From assembly GCA_013399895.1 (NCBI GenBank), contig VXBA01001184.1:248001-312000 (forward strand): DNA of 64,000 nt, given 5' to 3'. The DNA is from Serilophus lunatus (taxonomy: Eukaryota > Chordata > Aves > Passeriformes > Eurylaimidae). Position 1 is the stretch's first letter; every line of letters begins with the position of its first letter. Below the pieces are notes generated by a model that worked only from the letters and a program-made list of their open reading frames with translations, made no database searches and was not told where the DNA came from. The translations under genes and the position numbers were made by a program. Shown piece by piece: positions 24,301 through 35,585 of the stretch.

Positions 24301-27300
24301 GAGCCCAGACCCACCTTTAACTGAAACATGAACCTTTCATTTAAGAGCCAAACCTAAGGAAGCCTGGAGCAGAAGAGACATCAGAAATTTATCCCCTACA
24401 GAACTACTCCACTATCTATATAATTATGACCAAAATTAATTGCTCTGCATTATCCTCTTGCAGCACAGATTTCTCTCTTGCCTGAAACAAAGCAGCTCAA
24501 TTTATAGCCCAGAAAAAAAGATTGTATGTTCAAATACAGTAATTTTACTGATTTTCCATACAAAATACTGAATTAGGCTTTTAAGGGTAAATACACATCA
24601 TCTAGAAACTTATAGTAAAAAACAAGGTACATGGAGATTTCATTGCCATCTCATCTACACTGTTGCTGTTCATTTTACTCCCTTGTCAACTGTAATTTCA
24701 TATTGTGCATTTAGAACTCTATCATCTCTCAGCATACAAAGACTTAATGTCTGTCACAGACTCAATAAATCATACGTGTTCATGTGTATACAATGCTATT
24801 TCTATCTCAGACAATAGAGGTATGCTAATATGTCTGAGTTTGAGAGCTTAACAGCTCTCCAAAGTACCCAGATTCAGTACTTAAAAAGCTTTATGAAATC
24901 TAGTATTGCCTTTTATGCACATTAAAAATACTCCTTACTAGTAGTGTGTTAACCAAACTGTTCTGTGCTTTTAAGAAACCTATTATTTGTTACTACAGGA
25001 TGTGTGCTCAGTCTCATTACCAGTCAGGGGACCCATTTCTGTGCAGGCACTACAGCAATCACTGCAGAATAGGTGTGTAGAAACACAAAGCAAACTTTTT
25101 ATGCAGCTGAAGCATTTGGATACCAGAACGGAATAGGAATCCCTAAAGAGTAAGTGTTCAAACACAGTATTAGAGCATATCTTGAAGTGTAGCTTAGCTA
25201 ATAGCACAGACTGAGCTGAATTGATTTTCTTCAGTTATTTAAATCTCATTATATCTGCTCTATTTAATTCCTTCTCCATTTAAATTGATACGAAATATAA
25301 AACAACTTCTAAATAATTTACTGTAAAAAACCCCATAAAAGCTAATTAAAAGCTAAAATTTGAAACACGCACACATTTTGCACAACTCTTTTTTTAAAGT
25401 ACCTTTGTATTTTATTATTTTTTCCTGTCCTGAAGCTGCCTTTTTGTTTCTTTGTCTGTTTTGCAGAGACAATGAGTGGGGTTTTTTCCCCCAGTAAAAA
25501 GTGCTTACAATGAGGCCCTTAAGTTTCAGTTGCTTTGATTTTATGCTACCAATAAATTTGTGTTTTTCGCAATTCTGCCAAAATTGCAATTACATGAATG
25601 AAACCTAAATAATTCCCTCTCAACCATGCAATGCATTTTTTTTAGAATTACAAATTAAAATAAATGTCATCATGATTATTAATCTCTCTCTTTCAATTAT
25701 AAACTGAAAACTTAAATGCCACCTTACAAGAGAGCACCAAGGTCAGACTTTGCTGGTAGATGTCACAGGGAGGGTTAGAGGGGACAGAGAAAGAGGCTGT
25801 GTTAATGCAGAAGTGCTTTCCATGTGCCTCAGACATGTATGAGACAATAATTAAAAATAAAAAATCATCTCCTAGAGCTCACAAATTGCACTCCTGCATA
25901 CTTCCCTCTTTTACCAAATATATCATCTTTCAATGGATATTTATATAGTAAGATCTAAAGCTCTTGTTGGTGTTCAACAGTTTTCAAATAAAGATCTTCC
26001 TGAGAACGTTAGAAATGTAGTAACATGTAATTATTATTTTCACTTCTATTATCTAGTTTCAAATTTAAAATAATTACCACAGAAAGATTTCTGATTTTTT
26101 CTTACTCTGACTAAAACTACATCATCCTCAATTTGTTTTCTCCATATTTTTGCCTGTAATTTTTATAGAGTTTTTATTACTCAAAAGACCTGTTTCCAAA
26201 TGCACCTTAAGACACATATTTTCACATTCTAGCTCAGTGCCATATATAGAGCTCTGCAAATAGTCAGTACACAGTTACAAAACTTTTAAGTTTTATTCCT
26301 AATCTTTGATTTTTCAATTACGAAATCTGTCAATGAAAATCTCTTTCTGAAATATGAGCCACATTTTTTAAATGAGCCACAGTTTCTGATAAAATAAAAG
26401 TGTGATTATTATTCCAAAAAAATCAAGGAACACTTCAGTAACATTATTACAAATATCACTGCTCTTACTTGGCTTCTTGACTATATAAGGGTATCCTGGA
26501 GACAAAGCTCTTCTTGAACTCATTATCATCTATACCCAAACTGTTCTCCAAATCTTTCTCTCACACATACACACAGAAATTGTCTGCAATTGTCTAACTT
26601 ACAAAGCCAAATCATAGAGAACCTGGCAGCACTCTCACTTTATATTGTCAACTGGCGCCTTAGATCTCAAATGTGAGAAGAGTCATCCAACGTTTTTTCA
26701 TTTCAAGAACAGTTGCTTGGTAGCTTAATTAAAGCTCTGTCTGACAGTTCGGAAAATGGGAATTTGTTTCTCCTGTAAGGTTTGATGACATCCTCAGCTA
26801 AAATGTGACAACATATTTTATGCAAGAAGTAATGGAATTTTACATTAAACTTTAGTCTTCAGCTTTAATAGATTTATCTTTTGTTTATTTCCACTAATAT
26901 ATTTACTAGAAATGCATGACTGTCTTCTTATTAAGTATATGTATCTAGGATCTTTTAACTGAAATTTTCATATACTTAAAAAGAATGCCCTAATGAGCTT
27001 TATAACTATTAGCAAACACCCAGATAATTATTTTCATATAGTAATACATGGTACTTTCAGCCTATTTTACACAGTTACAATTAAATATCAACTGTAATCC
27101 AAGAGGCTCAGGAGAGTTTCCAACAATTTTTTGTAGAAGATTTTTGTTTGTTTGGATCTTGTTTTTGTTTGAGATTTTCGGTTTGATGTTGTTGCTGTTT
27201 TAATTTAAAACCAGTCATATTTCTGAATAAAAAACTTTCATTGAAATGGAGAACACTGTTGTTAAAAGGCAGTTCCTCAGCACACAGTACAATTATTGGT

Positions 27301-28497
27301 CCAAATAGGCATTACAGCAATGAAAAGGAAAAAGTGGCAAGTATGGATCTGACAGCAAGACTCACCTATCTCTGAAAGCTGTTTTGTGTCTTTGCCAGAT
27401 TAAGCAATATAATGTATTTCACATGGATGCTTCTCCACCCTTTAGTGTAACACAGCTAAATAAGCACTTTCTTCCCTCTGGCATGTATGACAGAAATAAA
27501 TATGAACTTCCACTCACCCCGGTTTATATTAAATGAGAAGAGACATTTTTCACTGGTTTCCACTGAAAGAACATGTGTGTCTAAAGTTTTAGTTCTTTCA
27601 GGTGTGGCTAATACCTTAAGGATACACTCTGGCAGCAATAATGAGATTTGCCTCCAATTGACTTAAAAGGATGATATGAAGGAGCTATCCTATAGAATAT
27701 ACAATTAGTTATATTCCTTTTATTTCCTCCTCCAGCTAGCTGACACACTGTAACACTGGAGGGAAAACAGAAAAGAAAAAAAAAAAGAAAAGGAATGGTT
27801 TTCCAGATTCTGTGATTTTCTGGACTAAGCACGTGCTCACTTCGAACTTGCCAGCTGTTGACTCCAGTAATCACAGAGCATGTGGTCGTCTTTCCCAGAA
27901 ACAACAAATGAAAAAAAAATGCAGCAGCCAAATCCCCTGGGGTACCTGCCAGCCCCATAACTCAGAGACTCACAGGAACAGACCTGTGGTTCTTGTCAGG
28001 TCTCAATAGTCATCTCAGGGCCATACCAAGTGCAAAAACTCCTGGTAAACTTCAGTGAAGTGTGAAAAGTGGAAATATCACCAAGACTACATTTTATCAC
28101 CCCTCTAATACTACCTGGCAGAGCACAGATACAGTGAATGAGGCTATGACTCTGCTCATTCCATTTCCTTCCACAAGAAAATAATTGGCAGCAAGTTGTC
28201 AGCTCCCTGTACACTGCAATTTCAGCCAGTCTAAGGCTGTCAGTACAAGAAGGCAAAGATTCCATCACCTTCTTTACTCTCCACCTCTGCACAGCTTGAT
28301 GAGCACCAGGAATTCGCCCCGCTTTAAAAGCCAGGCATATACAGGCTGATGAAGCTGTCACTGGAAATGCACATGTAAATGCTACTGGGTTTTCTGAAAC
28401 AAAGTTCTCTTTTCTTAATATGCATGGATGGAGAAAGAGGCCAGATTTAATGTGAGATTAAATTATAATAAATTCCCCATAATTTATTTTTTCATGA

Positions 28498-28511
28498 TTT
28501 TTTTTTTTTTT
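28498..28511. repeat. T homopolymer run
   Basis: Fourteen consecutive T bases followed by GTAATCAGG. Confidence 0.8.
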
Positions 28512-29733
28512 GTAATCAGGAAAACAACTGAGGATAAAAATCATAATGAATCTCCATCCCCTGATGAATGCAATGTACTGGTAGAAAAGCATTCAATGAA
28601 AATGAAAAAGAGAGATGGGAGCTGCTTAATACTGCTGAAGACATGCTCTCTTGTTTCTTTTTATTTAGTGAAAGCTGTCAAAAATCTGCATTCTCTGATG
28701 TGCTTGCATTTAACATAGGGACTTGTCAATTATTTATCGCAGAGAGTTCTGTCAGACTGGGATTAAGATATCCTAAAATTCCCAAGAGGATAATTCATCA
28801 TAACACAATATAGTGTGTGAATAATGGACATACACAAAAGGCTCAGCTGACATGAAGGAAGTGAATGATAGGTGAATTGAGGTCACAGGCTTGATGTGAA
28901 GACATTGGACAATGTATACCCAGGCTGTCAGTCAGGGCATTAAAAAGGAGAATGTACATGAATATGAAACAGCAAACAAACAGATTGGCTTTTGTTTCTA
29001 TGTTCCTAACAGCTCAAAGAGAAGAGATGCTGGAGTTAATGAACACATTCGCACCGTGAGCCAGTGCACGCTACAGTGACTGTCAGAGCTCCAACTCAGA
29101 AAGGACTATCCTATGTAGTTCCAGTTATAGATTAATAAAGCCAAGTGGGGTGTTTTCTTTTGCTAGTGATAATGTGATATATTTCAGCATTTTTCGACTC
29201 CAAACATACTTACAAGAACTATGTTTCAGAAAAAAGAGCATTTTAAAACAAAGCAAATTTACATTACATATGCTTTATTACTTGCTTTACTACCACAAAC
29301 GTATGAATTTAGAAATACCATTCACCCTTAACTGTTTCTCAAGAAAGACTAAAAAAGTAGTTCGCACTTGTCAAAGAAACAGAAGTTACCTGAAAATTTT
29401 TTCTGAGTTCAAGTAAACAAAATTCTTGGTCTTCCAATGACATTTCAGAATGGTCCTTTCATATAGGAAGGCAGTTAATGTTATTCCACTCCTAACTATA
29501 ACACACTACTGTTTCCATTCAGCGCATTTCTTCTCCCTTTCAGCTGCTTTTGTCCAATAACAAAGATGCTCTTTATTTACCTTTGCTCCTTCCCACAAAC
29601 AGAAACAGGAATAAAGAAAACATTGCAAATACTTTGTACAAGTGTTTGCAGGGTTCATCTGTTGGTTTGTTCCATCATCTCATTTTATCCACTTATGTAT
29701 TTCACTGTTTTAATCTTTGGTATTAATAACATA

Positions 29734-30238
29734 TTTCATAGAATGCTTTGGATTGGAAGGGACCTAAAGATCATCCAATTCCAACGCCCCCTGCAGTGGA
29801 CAGGGACTTCCACTAGACCAGGTTGCCCAGAGCCCCATCCCTTGAACTCTTCCAGGGACTGGGCATCCAGAACTTCCCTGGTCAACCTGTTTCAGTATCT
29901 CACCACCCTCACAGTAAAGAATTGCTTTTTAATAGATAGCTTAAACCTACCCTCTTTCAGTCAAATGGCATTCCTCCTTCTCCTGTCATTCCATGCCCTT
30001 GCAAAAAGCCCCTCTCCAGCTCTCTTGTAGCCCCTTCAGGTACTGGAAAGTGCTGTAAGACCTATGGAGCCTTCTCCAAGCTAAACAAATTCAACTCTCT
30101 CAGCTTTTCCTCATATAAGAAGTGCTCCAGCCCTCTGAGATCATCATGGCCTCCTCTGGATTTGCTCCAGTAGACCCATGTCCTTCTTATGTAGGACAAA
30201 CTAGAGCTGGATGCAGTACTCCAGGTGAGATCATTTAG
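29734..30238 (-). mobile_element. CR1 LINE fragment, antisense, about 500 bp
   Basis: Read on the minus strand this is a CR1 3' portion: the end of ORF2 (LEHFLYEEKLRELNLFSLEK is readable between about 30062 and 30160), the 3' UTR with its 'ggtggtgagatactg' and 'gttgaccaggga' type blocks, and the terminal 'ccaatccaaagcattctatgaa' at 29734-29756. It is 5'-truncated as usual for CR1, and the minus-strand reading has only scattered mutations. ORFs on the plus strand here (29566-30030) are antisense shadows. Confidence 0.92.
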
Positions 30239-31151
30239 ATATAGCAAATGCATATAAAAAAATAACTTTGTGTTGGTATGGTATAGTCTTGAACTGGATT
30301 CTTAAAATGCCTTATTTTTCCTGCTTTTGTGTAAGTCAGTAGATCAACCAATCAGCTAAAGGTGTCCATGTCTTATTCCTGTCTTCCAAGTTACTGCAAA
30401 TTAAAAATAATTCAGTATCAATCAGCTGGTAAAACAGCTTCTAGCTGTGGCTTGTACAGCTAACTTGACTTCAAATACTCCTATTTATCAGTCTTATACC
30501 AGAGCCTGCTACCTGACTCTGCATCTTGCCTGAAGATCCTTTTCAGCAATCTTTGCAGCTTCCAGCCCTTCGTACTGCTGCCTGTGGTGGAGCCCCATCA
30601 ATGAAGCATTTGCTCCTTTTCAAAGACAAACATGTTGTCTGCAACTTTTCGATTGCTCACACTTCTCAAGGCATAAGAACTGTAACCCACCCTGAGTAAT
30701 CAGTAGTAACTAAGCATCATGTCCAGTGCTCAGAAAAGTCAGTTATACAAATTATACCTGACATCTTTTTCTCCCTGGGCTTCATTTAGGATTCCAAGTT
30801 TATCCCTTTGACTACTTGAAAAAAAACTAGTTCTCAGAGATCATGAAAAATTCGGTAAAACTTTGCATTAATGAAAAAAGTAAATTGTTAATGGGTCTTT
30901 TCACTTCTCTTATCCAATTCTTTTTGTTTAGAAGTACAATTACAGTGCAGTTTTAATACTCAAGTATGAGTGAATATTATGAATAGTAGAATAATAAGCT
31001 ACTTTTACTGAAAGGACAAAGGAACAGCATTTTTTTTTATGATTGGTAAGGCTACTATTTTGTAGACAACCTCCCTCTCAAAAATGTTTATACTTAGCAA
31101 GATATCTACTTCTTTATCATTTTAGGCTGTATTACACACAGAATTTCACCC

Positions 31152-31300
31152 ACACAGAATTAACAAGATTAGAAAAGACCATAAAGATCATGAAGTCCAA
31201 CCTTTTACCTAACTTAACAACCTATCCAACACCAATCCATCGTCTAAACCATCTAGACCATCTAAACCATCTAAATCATGTCACTAAGTTCATCATCCAA
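31152..31300 (-). mobile_element. CR1 3'-end fragment, antisense, with internal 9-bp tandem repeat
   Basis: Minus-strand CR1 tail: plus-strand text runs CACAGAATTAACAAGATTAG, AAAGACCATAAAGATCATGAA, GTCCAACC, then the 'ctaaaccatgtc..taagt' block typical of one CR1 subfamily. Within that block the CTAAACCAT motif is repeated four times (31244-31279). Confidence 0.8.
31244..31279. repeat. 9-bp tandem repeat, four units
   Basis: CTAAACCAT, CTAGACCAT, CTAAACCAT, CTAAATCAT: four 9-bp units in a row, grown from a motif that occurs once in related CR1 copies. Probably replication slippage after insertion. Confidence 0.85.
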
Positions 31301-32432
31301 CCTATTAGCCCATAACACTTCATAGAGGAGCAGGGAAAGCAACCCTATCTGTAGAGTAAAGTTGGTGCTGAGATCCTACATCCCCAGTACACATCTCAGT
31401 GAGTTCACTCCAGACTAGCAACAGACATGTGAAATTAATGCCCCTCAGATGTTCAAAAACATTAGAGGTACTCGCAGGTAGTATTTTGTCTCCCATCTCA
31501 CATCTTTCTCTACTGTTTGTTGATTTAGTCAGTATTATTCTACAGATATATATTTACAGAACCTCAGCTCAGAATATTCATTGCTTATGATCAACAGTGC
31601 TAGAATAATACGAATATTTGGGTTTCTAAGTCAAGCACTGAAAAATCAGTAAAATACCATAAAAGCATATTTTTTCCTTATACTCATAAAACTAGATATT
31701 TATATAAAAAAATACAATGTGCATCTAGGTCATCAAGCAGAAAAAATACCTGAAAAGCATACCATCACATATAAATTCCCCTTCTTCAGTACTGCATTAA
31801 ATGCTATTGCACTCTGTGTCATTCTGCAATTCATTATGAAGTATTTGATCAAATTAGTTTTAAATACCTCTGACCATTTATTTCTCCCTGCTCAGTCATC
31901 TAGTTCTCTAAAAACAGAAATTATATTCCAGAATTGTCAGAAATGTCAATTAGAAGTTATTTGATTTCACATAAACAAATACTAACAACCAAAAGTTTCA
32001 GCATCAAACTATGGAATACATTGCTTAAAAAGGACAGCATGTTATTGCCTACAGAACTGGCAGAATTAATATAATTTTCATTATTTATTTAGCCTACAAA
32101 AACAAGCTTTCTATGATTATGGAGATATTTCTATATATCATTTTGGTTTAGTGAAGCCAGAGTGATAAATATTAACAAATATGTATATGGAATATAAAAG
32201 CAACTATACTTTTATTTTATTTTTCACTTAGTAGTGTAAATCTCAGTTATTAATTATTTATATTTTTGAAATGTAAGTGAAGCAGCCATCTCCAACTGAA
32301 CCTCATTTGATGAATGGCAAACTTACATTCAAGTATATATTTGTATAAATGCAGATTGAAATGTAAGTCAGGAAAAGATAAAAGAAGGATACAGATGCCT
32401 TACATATGGTGCAGTGCTCCTGCAGGAAAAGG

Positions 32433-32570
32433 AATCACAGAATCACAGAATTATTAGGTTGGAAGAGACCTCCAAGATCATCGAGTCCAACCCTTGCCCT
32501 AACACCTCGACTAGACTATGTCCCCAAGTGCCACATCCAGCCTTTTTTTAAACACATCCAGGGATGGTAG
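32433..32570 (-). mobile_element. CR1 3'-end fragment, antisense
   Basis: Plus-strand text AATCACAGAATCACAGAATT, GGTTGGAAGAGACCTCCAAG, ATCATCGAGTCCAACCCTTG, then 'gtgccacatccagcc' and 'ccagggatggt'. This is a 5'-truncated CR1 tail, better preserved than its neighbours and so probably younger. Confidence 0.92.
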
Positions 32571-33449
32571 AAAGTACATTTTAATGGAAAAGAGCTTAAA
32601 AAGATCCTTTACAAAAAAGCATGTTTGCAATAGCAACAGCTGCATAAACAATTGAAAAAATCTGTAACTTCATAGGAAATAATATTTTGCATTTTTATGT
32701 GAAAAAGTTGACAATGCTGTTACCATAAGGACCTATAAAGAACTAGAATACAATGAGCGCTATGACAAAAAAATGTGAATCCACTTAGATATTAAACTGC
32801 AATTTGTCCTGACATTGCAAATATCCCACACATAAGTGTGAGATAAGTGAATAGAACCTTAAAAATCAAGCAATGCCTTAATTAAATTTACCTTTCTAGC
32901 ATTCTCTTTTTTCCATGTTTGTTGTTAGCAAAGCAGGCAAGGAAAGTATGAAGAACCCTGGATTTGTGTACTGATACTTGGTATAAGCTTAGTCTCAGCT
33001 AGGCAAATGGCTACAGTAAGGGCATAGCTATTTTTATTTCACAGTCATCTTTACATTTATCCTAATAAGATAAGATAATGTAATAAGATTCTTGCTCTAT
33101 TTTTAAACATGGTTTGGTTGTATTCATAACTAAATAATAAAAAATATTAGTAAATGGAAATTATGTATGTCTGCACTGGTTAGAGCAAAACTTTGTGTTG
33201 ACTAGAATCCTTTCTCTAAGAAGAGTAAACCTCCTGATCTAGACCTTGTACATGCATCACCATATTTAATAGTCTTTGACAGAATAGCTCTTTTAATCCA
33301 CTGATATTTTGACATTCACAACAGTCTACAGTCTAATTTTGTTCTGTGAAGAAATACCAAAGCATCTTTTACTTTTTTTAGGGAAAGTCAACAGTAATTT
33401 CACTCAGCGCTTCATTGTTCTTAATACATAAAACCAATATAAAATCATT

Positions 33450-33720
33450 TCACAGAATCACACAAAATCACAGAATCACCTAGGATCACCGAGTCCAACC
33501 TTTGGCCTAACACTGCCCTGTGAACTAGACCATGGCACTAAGTGCCACATCCATTCTCTTCTTCAATACTTCCAGGAACAGTGACTCCACCACCTCCCTG
33601 GACAGCCCATTCCAATGCCCAATCTCTCTGTAAAGAATTTCTTCCTAATGTCTAACCTAAACTTCCCCCGACACAGTTTAAGACTGTGGCCTCTTGTCCT
33701 AAAAGATGACTTTCAAAGTC
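33450..33720 (-). mobile_element. CR1 3'-end fragment, antisense
   Basis: Plus-strand text CACAGAATCACACAAAATCA, GGATCACCGAGTCCAACC, 'gtgccacatcca', 'cagtgactccaccacctccctgg' (given here as pattern), 'cattccaatgcccaatc' and 'taaacttcccc'. The match fades after about 33720 but may continue to about 33835. Confidence 0.9.
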
Positions 33721-34087
33721 ACCTTTTCCATCTCACTCGTGAAATGACATATTTCAGTTATCTTTCCATCACGCCCTCCACAACCACCTCAGTCCCACTT
33801 TTTGCAAGCTGAAAAGTCCAAGGCTATCTCAGCTCTTGAGAAAAACCTTTGTTTAAGTTTTAAAGACAAGTGTTTCTACAAATCATTACAAGTCCATTTT
33901 ATTAACATGCTATAAATGGCCATAGAAAATCATTGAGAAGACTTGTGACTCCTAGTCTGCCATCTCTGTATCTGACAGTTCCCTACTTCAAGTCCTTCAC
34001 TGCTTTGAAATTATGGTATTTTCAGAATATGATACTATTCAATTGCAAAGGCAGCATTCAACCTTCTGGAATGGTGACTGGCTCTCG

Positions 34088-34169
34088 GTGGCCCTGTTGG
34101 AGCAGAGGGATTGGACCAGATGACCCCTAGAGTTCTCTTCTAACCTCAGTCAGTCTATGGTTCTATGAT
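34088..34169 (+). mobile_element. short CR1 3'-end fragment
   Basis: GTGGCCCTGTTGGAGCAGAG, GGATTGGACCAGATGACCCC, a 'ttctaacctcagt' block and TCTATGGTTCTATGATG at the end. Sense orientation, opposite to the four CR1 pieces just to its left. Confidence 0.88.
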
Positions 34170-35458
34170 GCAGCTTCAGGTCATAATACTTTGGAATAGA
34201 TATTTATTACTATTAGTAGAAATAAAGTCAGTGCAGCCACTGGTGTCTAGACAGCACTTCAACTGAATAAAAGTGACCACCTAAAAGTGAGCAAAAAGGC
34301 CCAGTAGAGTGAAGTTAGATATCTATAACTGAAGCTGGATATCACCCCAGTGCCAGTAATAATTCTGGATACAAACCTGAAGACATAAGTTTATACCACT
34401 ATGTAAGAATGCATTTGGATAACTTAAACCCTATGTATTCTGGTGGGAAGGTTTTGGTTTGGTTTGGGTTTTTTTTAAGATTACAGCTCTAAAGAATTAC
34501 AATAGGTTTTTCTTCTGTGAATTTTCTGTATTTTGAAATATTTGGGTCTAGTAACAGTTTAACTTTGATTCTGCATTTTCTGCTTTGTGTGTCTAAGAAG
34601 TAATATTGATCTGAGCCTTCACCTTCAGAATTTACTTTTCCTAACAACATTTTATATTAGTCATTAATCTGAGACCAATTGTCATTTTCTTTCAGTAAAA
34701 TGAGTCATCCTTTGATCATTTTCTTTGTTGTTTTTAAGGTGTAATGTAACTATTGATTTATTGTCAACACGTCATATCTGCTCTGTAAATGAAATCTACA
34801 GACTTTATCTTTCCTCATTCTTGTCTTTAATTACCACCTAAGAAAGTTACAGTCTACAGTCTACAGTCGTGCTCAACTCTGAAAGGGAAAGGGATTTTGT
34901 GATAACAGTGACATTTATTTATTTTCTTACTCCTGTCTTTGAGTTTTGACATCTTTTCCCTTATGCTGGGTAAAGATTCCTTTTCAGGAGTTAGAAGAAT
35001 TTCTTCTGAAAATGTTATTTTCTTTGTTTTAGTATAAAAATCTTTTTGATAAGCAAAGAGGCACATTACAATCAGTCAATTTCACACTGATGTCAGGAAT
35101 CAAAAAACAATGGTGCTCACCCAAAGCAGGGTCACTTCGAAGTTAGATCAGGTGGCTCAGGCCATTTATTCCAATTCAAATTTTATGGACAAACTCTTTG
35201 AAATGTCCGTAAAATTTGCATTTTTAATATATTTGAGGTAATTTCATTAATTCATTTCAAAATCAGAATGAATACAGCCATGCAGTTTGGATAACTTGCA
35301 TTAGTACATTGGTTCCGTCTACACACTGAAGAGAAACAGGCACTGTAGTATTTTAAACATACACACTTTTTAACAAGTTTCTTTCTTTCACAGCAAGGAT
35401 TTTTGAAGGGTTAATGAAGAAATTCCTGGCAAATGCAATTTTGGGTATGTACCTCCCC

Positions 35459-35585
35459 TGATTTAATATAATATGCAATATTATGTAATATTAATATAGG
35501 TAAATACTATGTAATATGTAAATGATGTTATAGCTATATTTATCAATATATTAATAACATACTAAGTAATAAAAATATTTATATT
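35459..35585. repeat. AT-rich low-complexity patch
   Basis: Degenerate repeats of ATGTAATATT-like and AATATTA-like words, almost free of G and C. Low-complexity DNA rather than a named element. Confidence 0.6.

Larger units (their letters stand above)
12920..29733. other. intron sequence with simple repeats, no firm gene
   Basis: About 16.8 kb of AT-rich sequence with no interspersed repeat I can name. It holds homopolymer runs (13318-13330 A, 13775-13789 T, 28498-28511 T), a short CA run (15850-15862), a pyrimidine tract (17464-17502) and a TA/TATG microsatellite (21335-21370). Three exon-like minus-strand segments (14627-14748, 22988-23010, 27518-27628) are listed under findings; none fits the phase of the called exons directly. 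A 28-kb minus-strand ORF (27996-28361) is exon-like but uncertain. Confidence 0.45.

Noticed and set aside
27996..28361. 121-codon minus-strand ORF with an internal acceptor (TCTTGTACTGACAG) and a GTAGTATT donor
   Set aside because: Exon-like, but its phases (2 in, 1 out) do not fit the called exons and I recognise no family. Left as possible only.
29566..30030. 154-codon plus-strand ORF
   Set aside because: Its second half lies antisense to a CR1 3' end and its translation matches no CR1 protein; the first half is unsupported.
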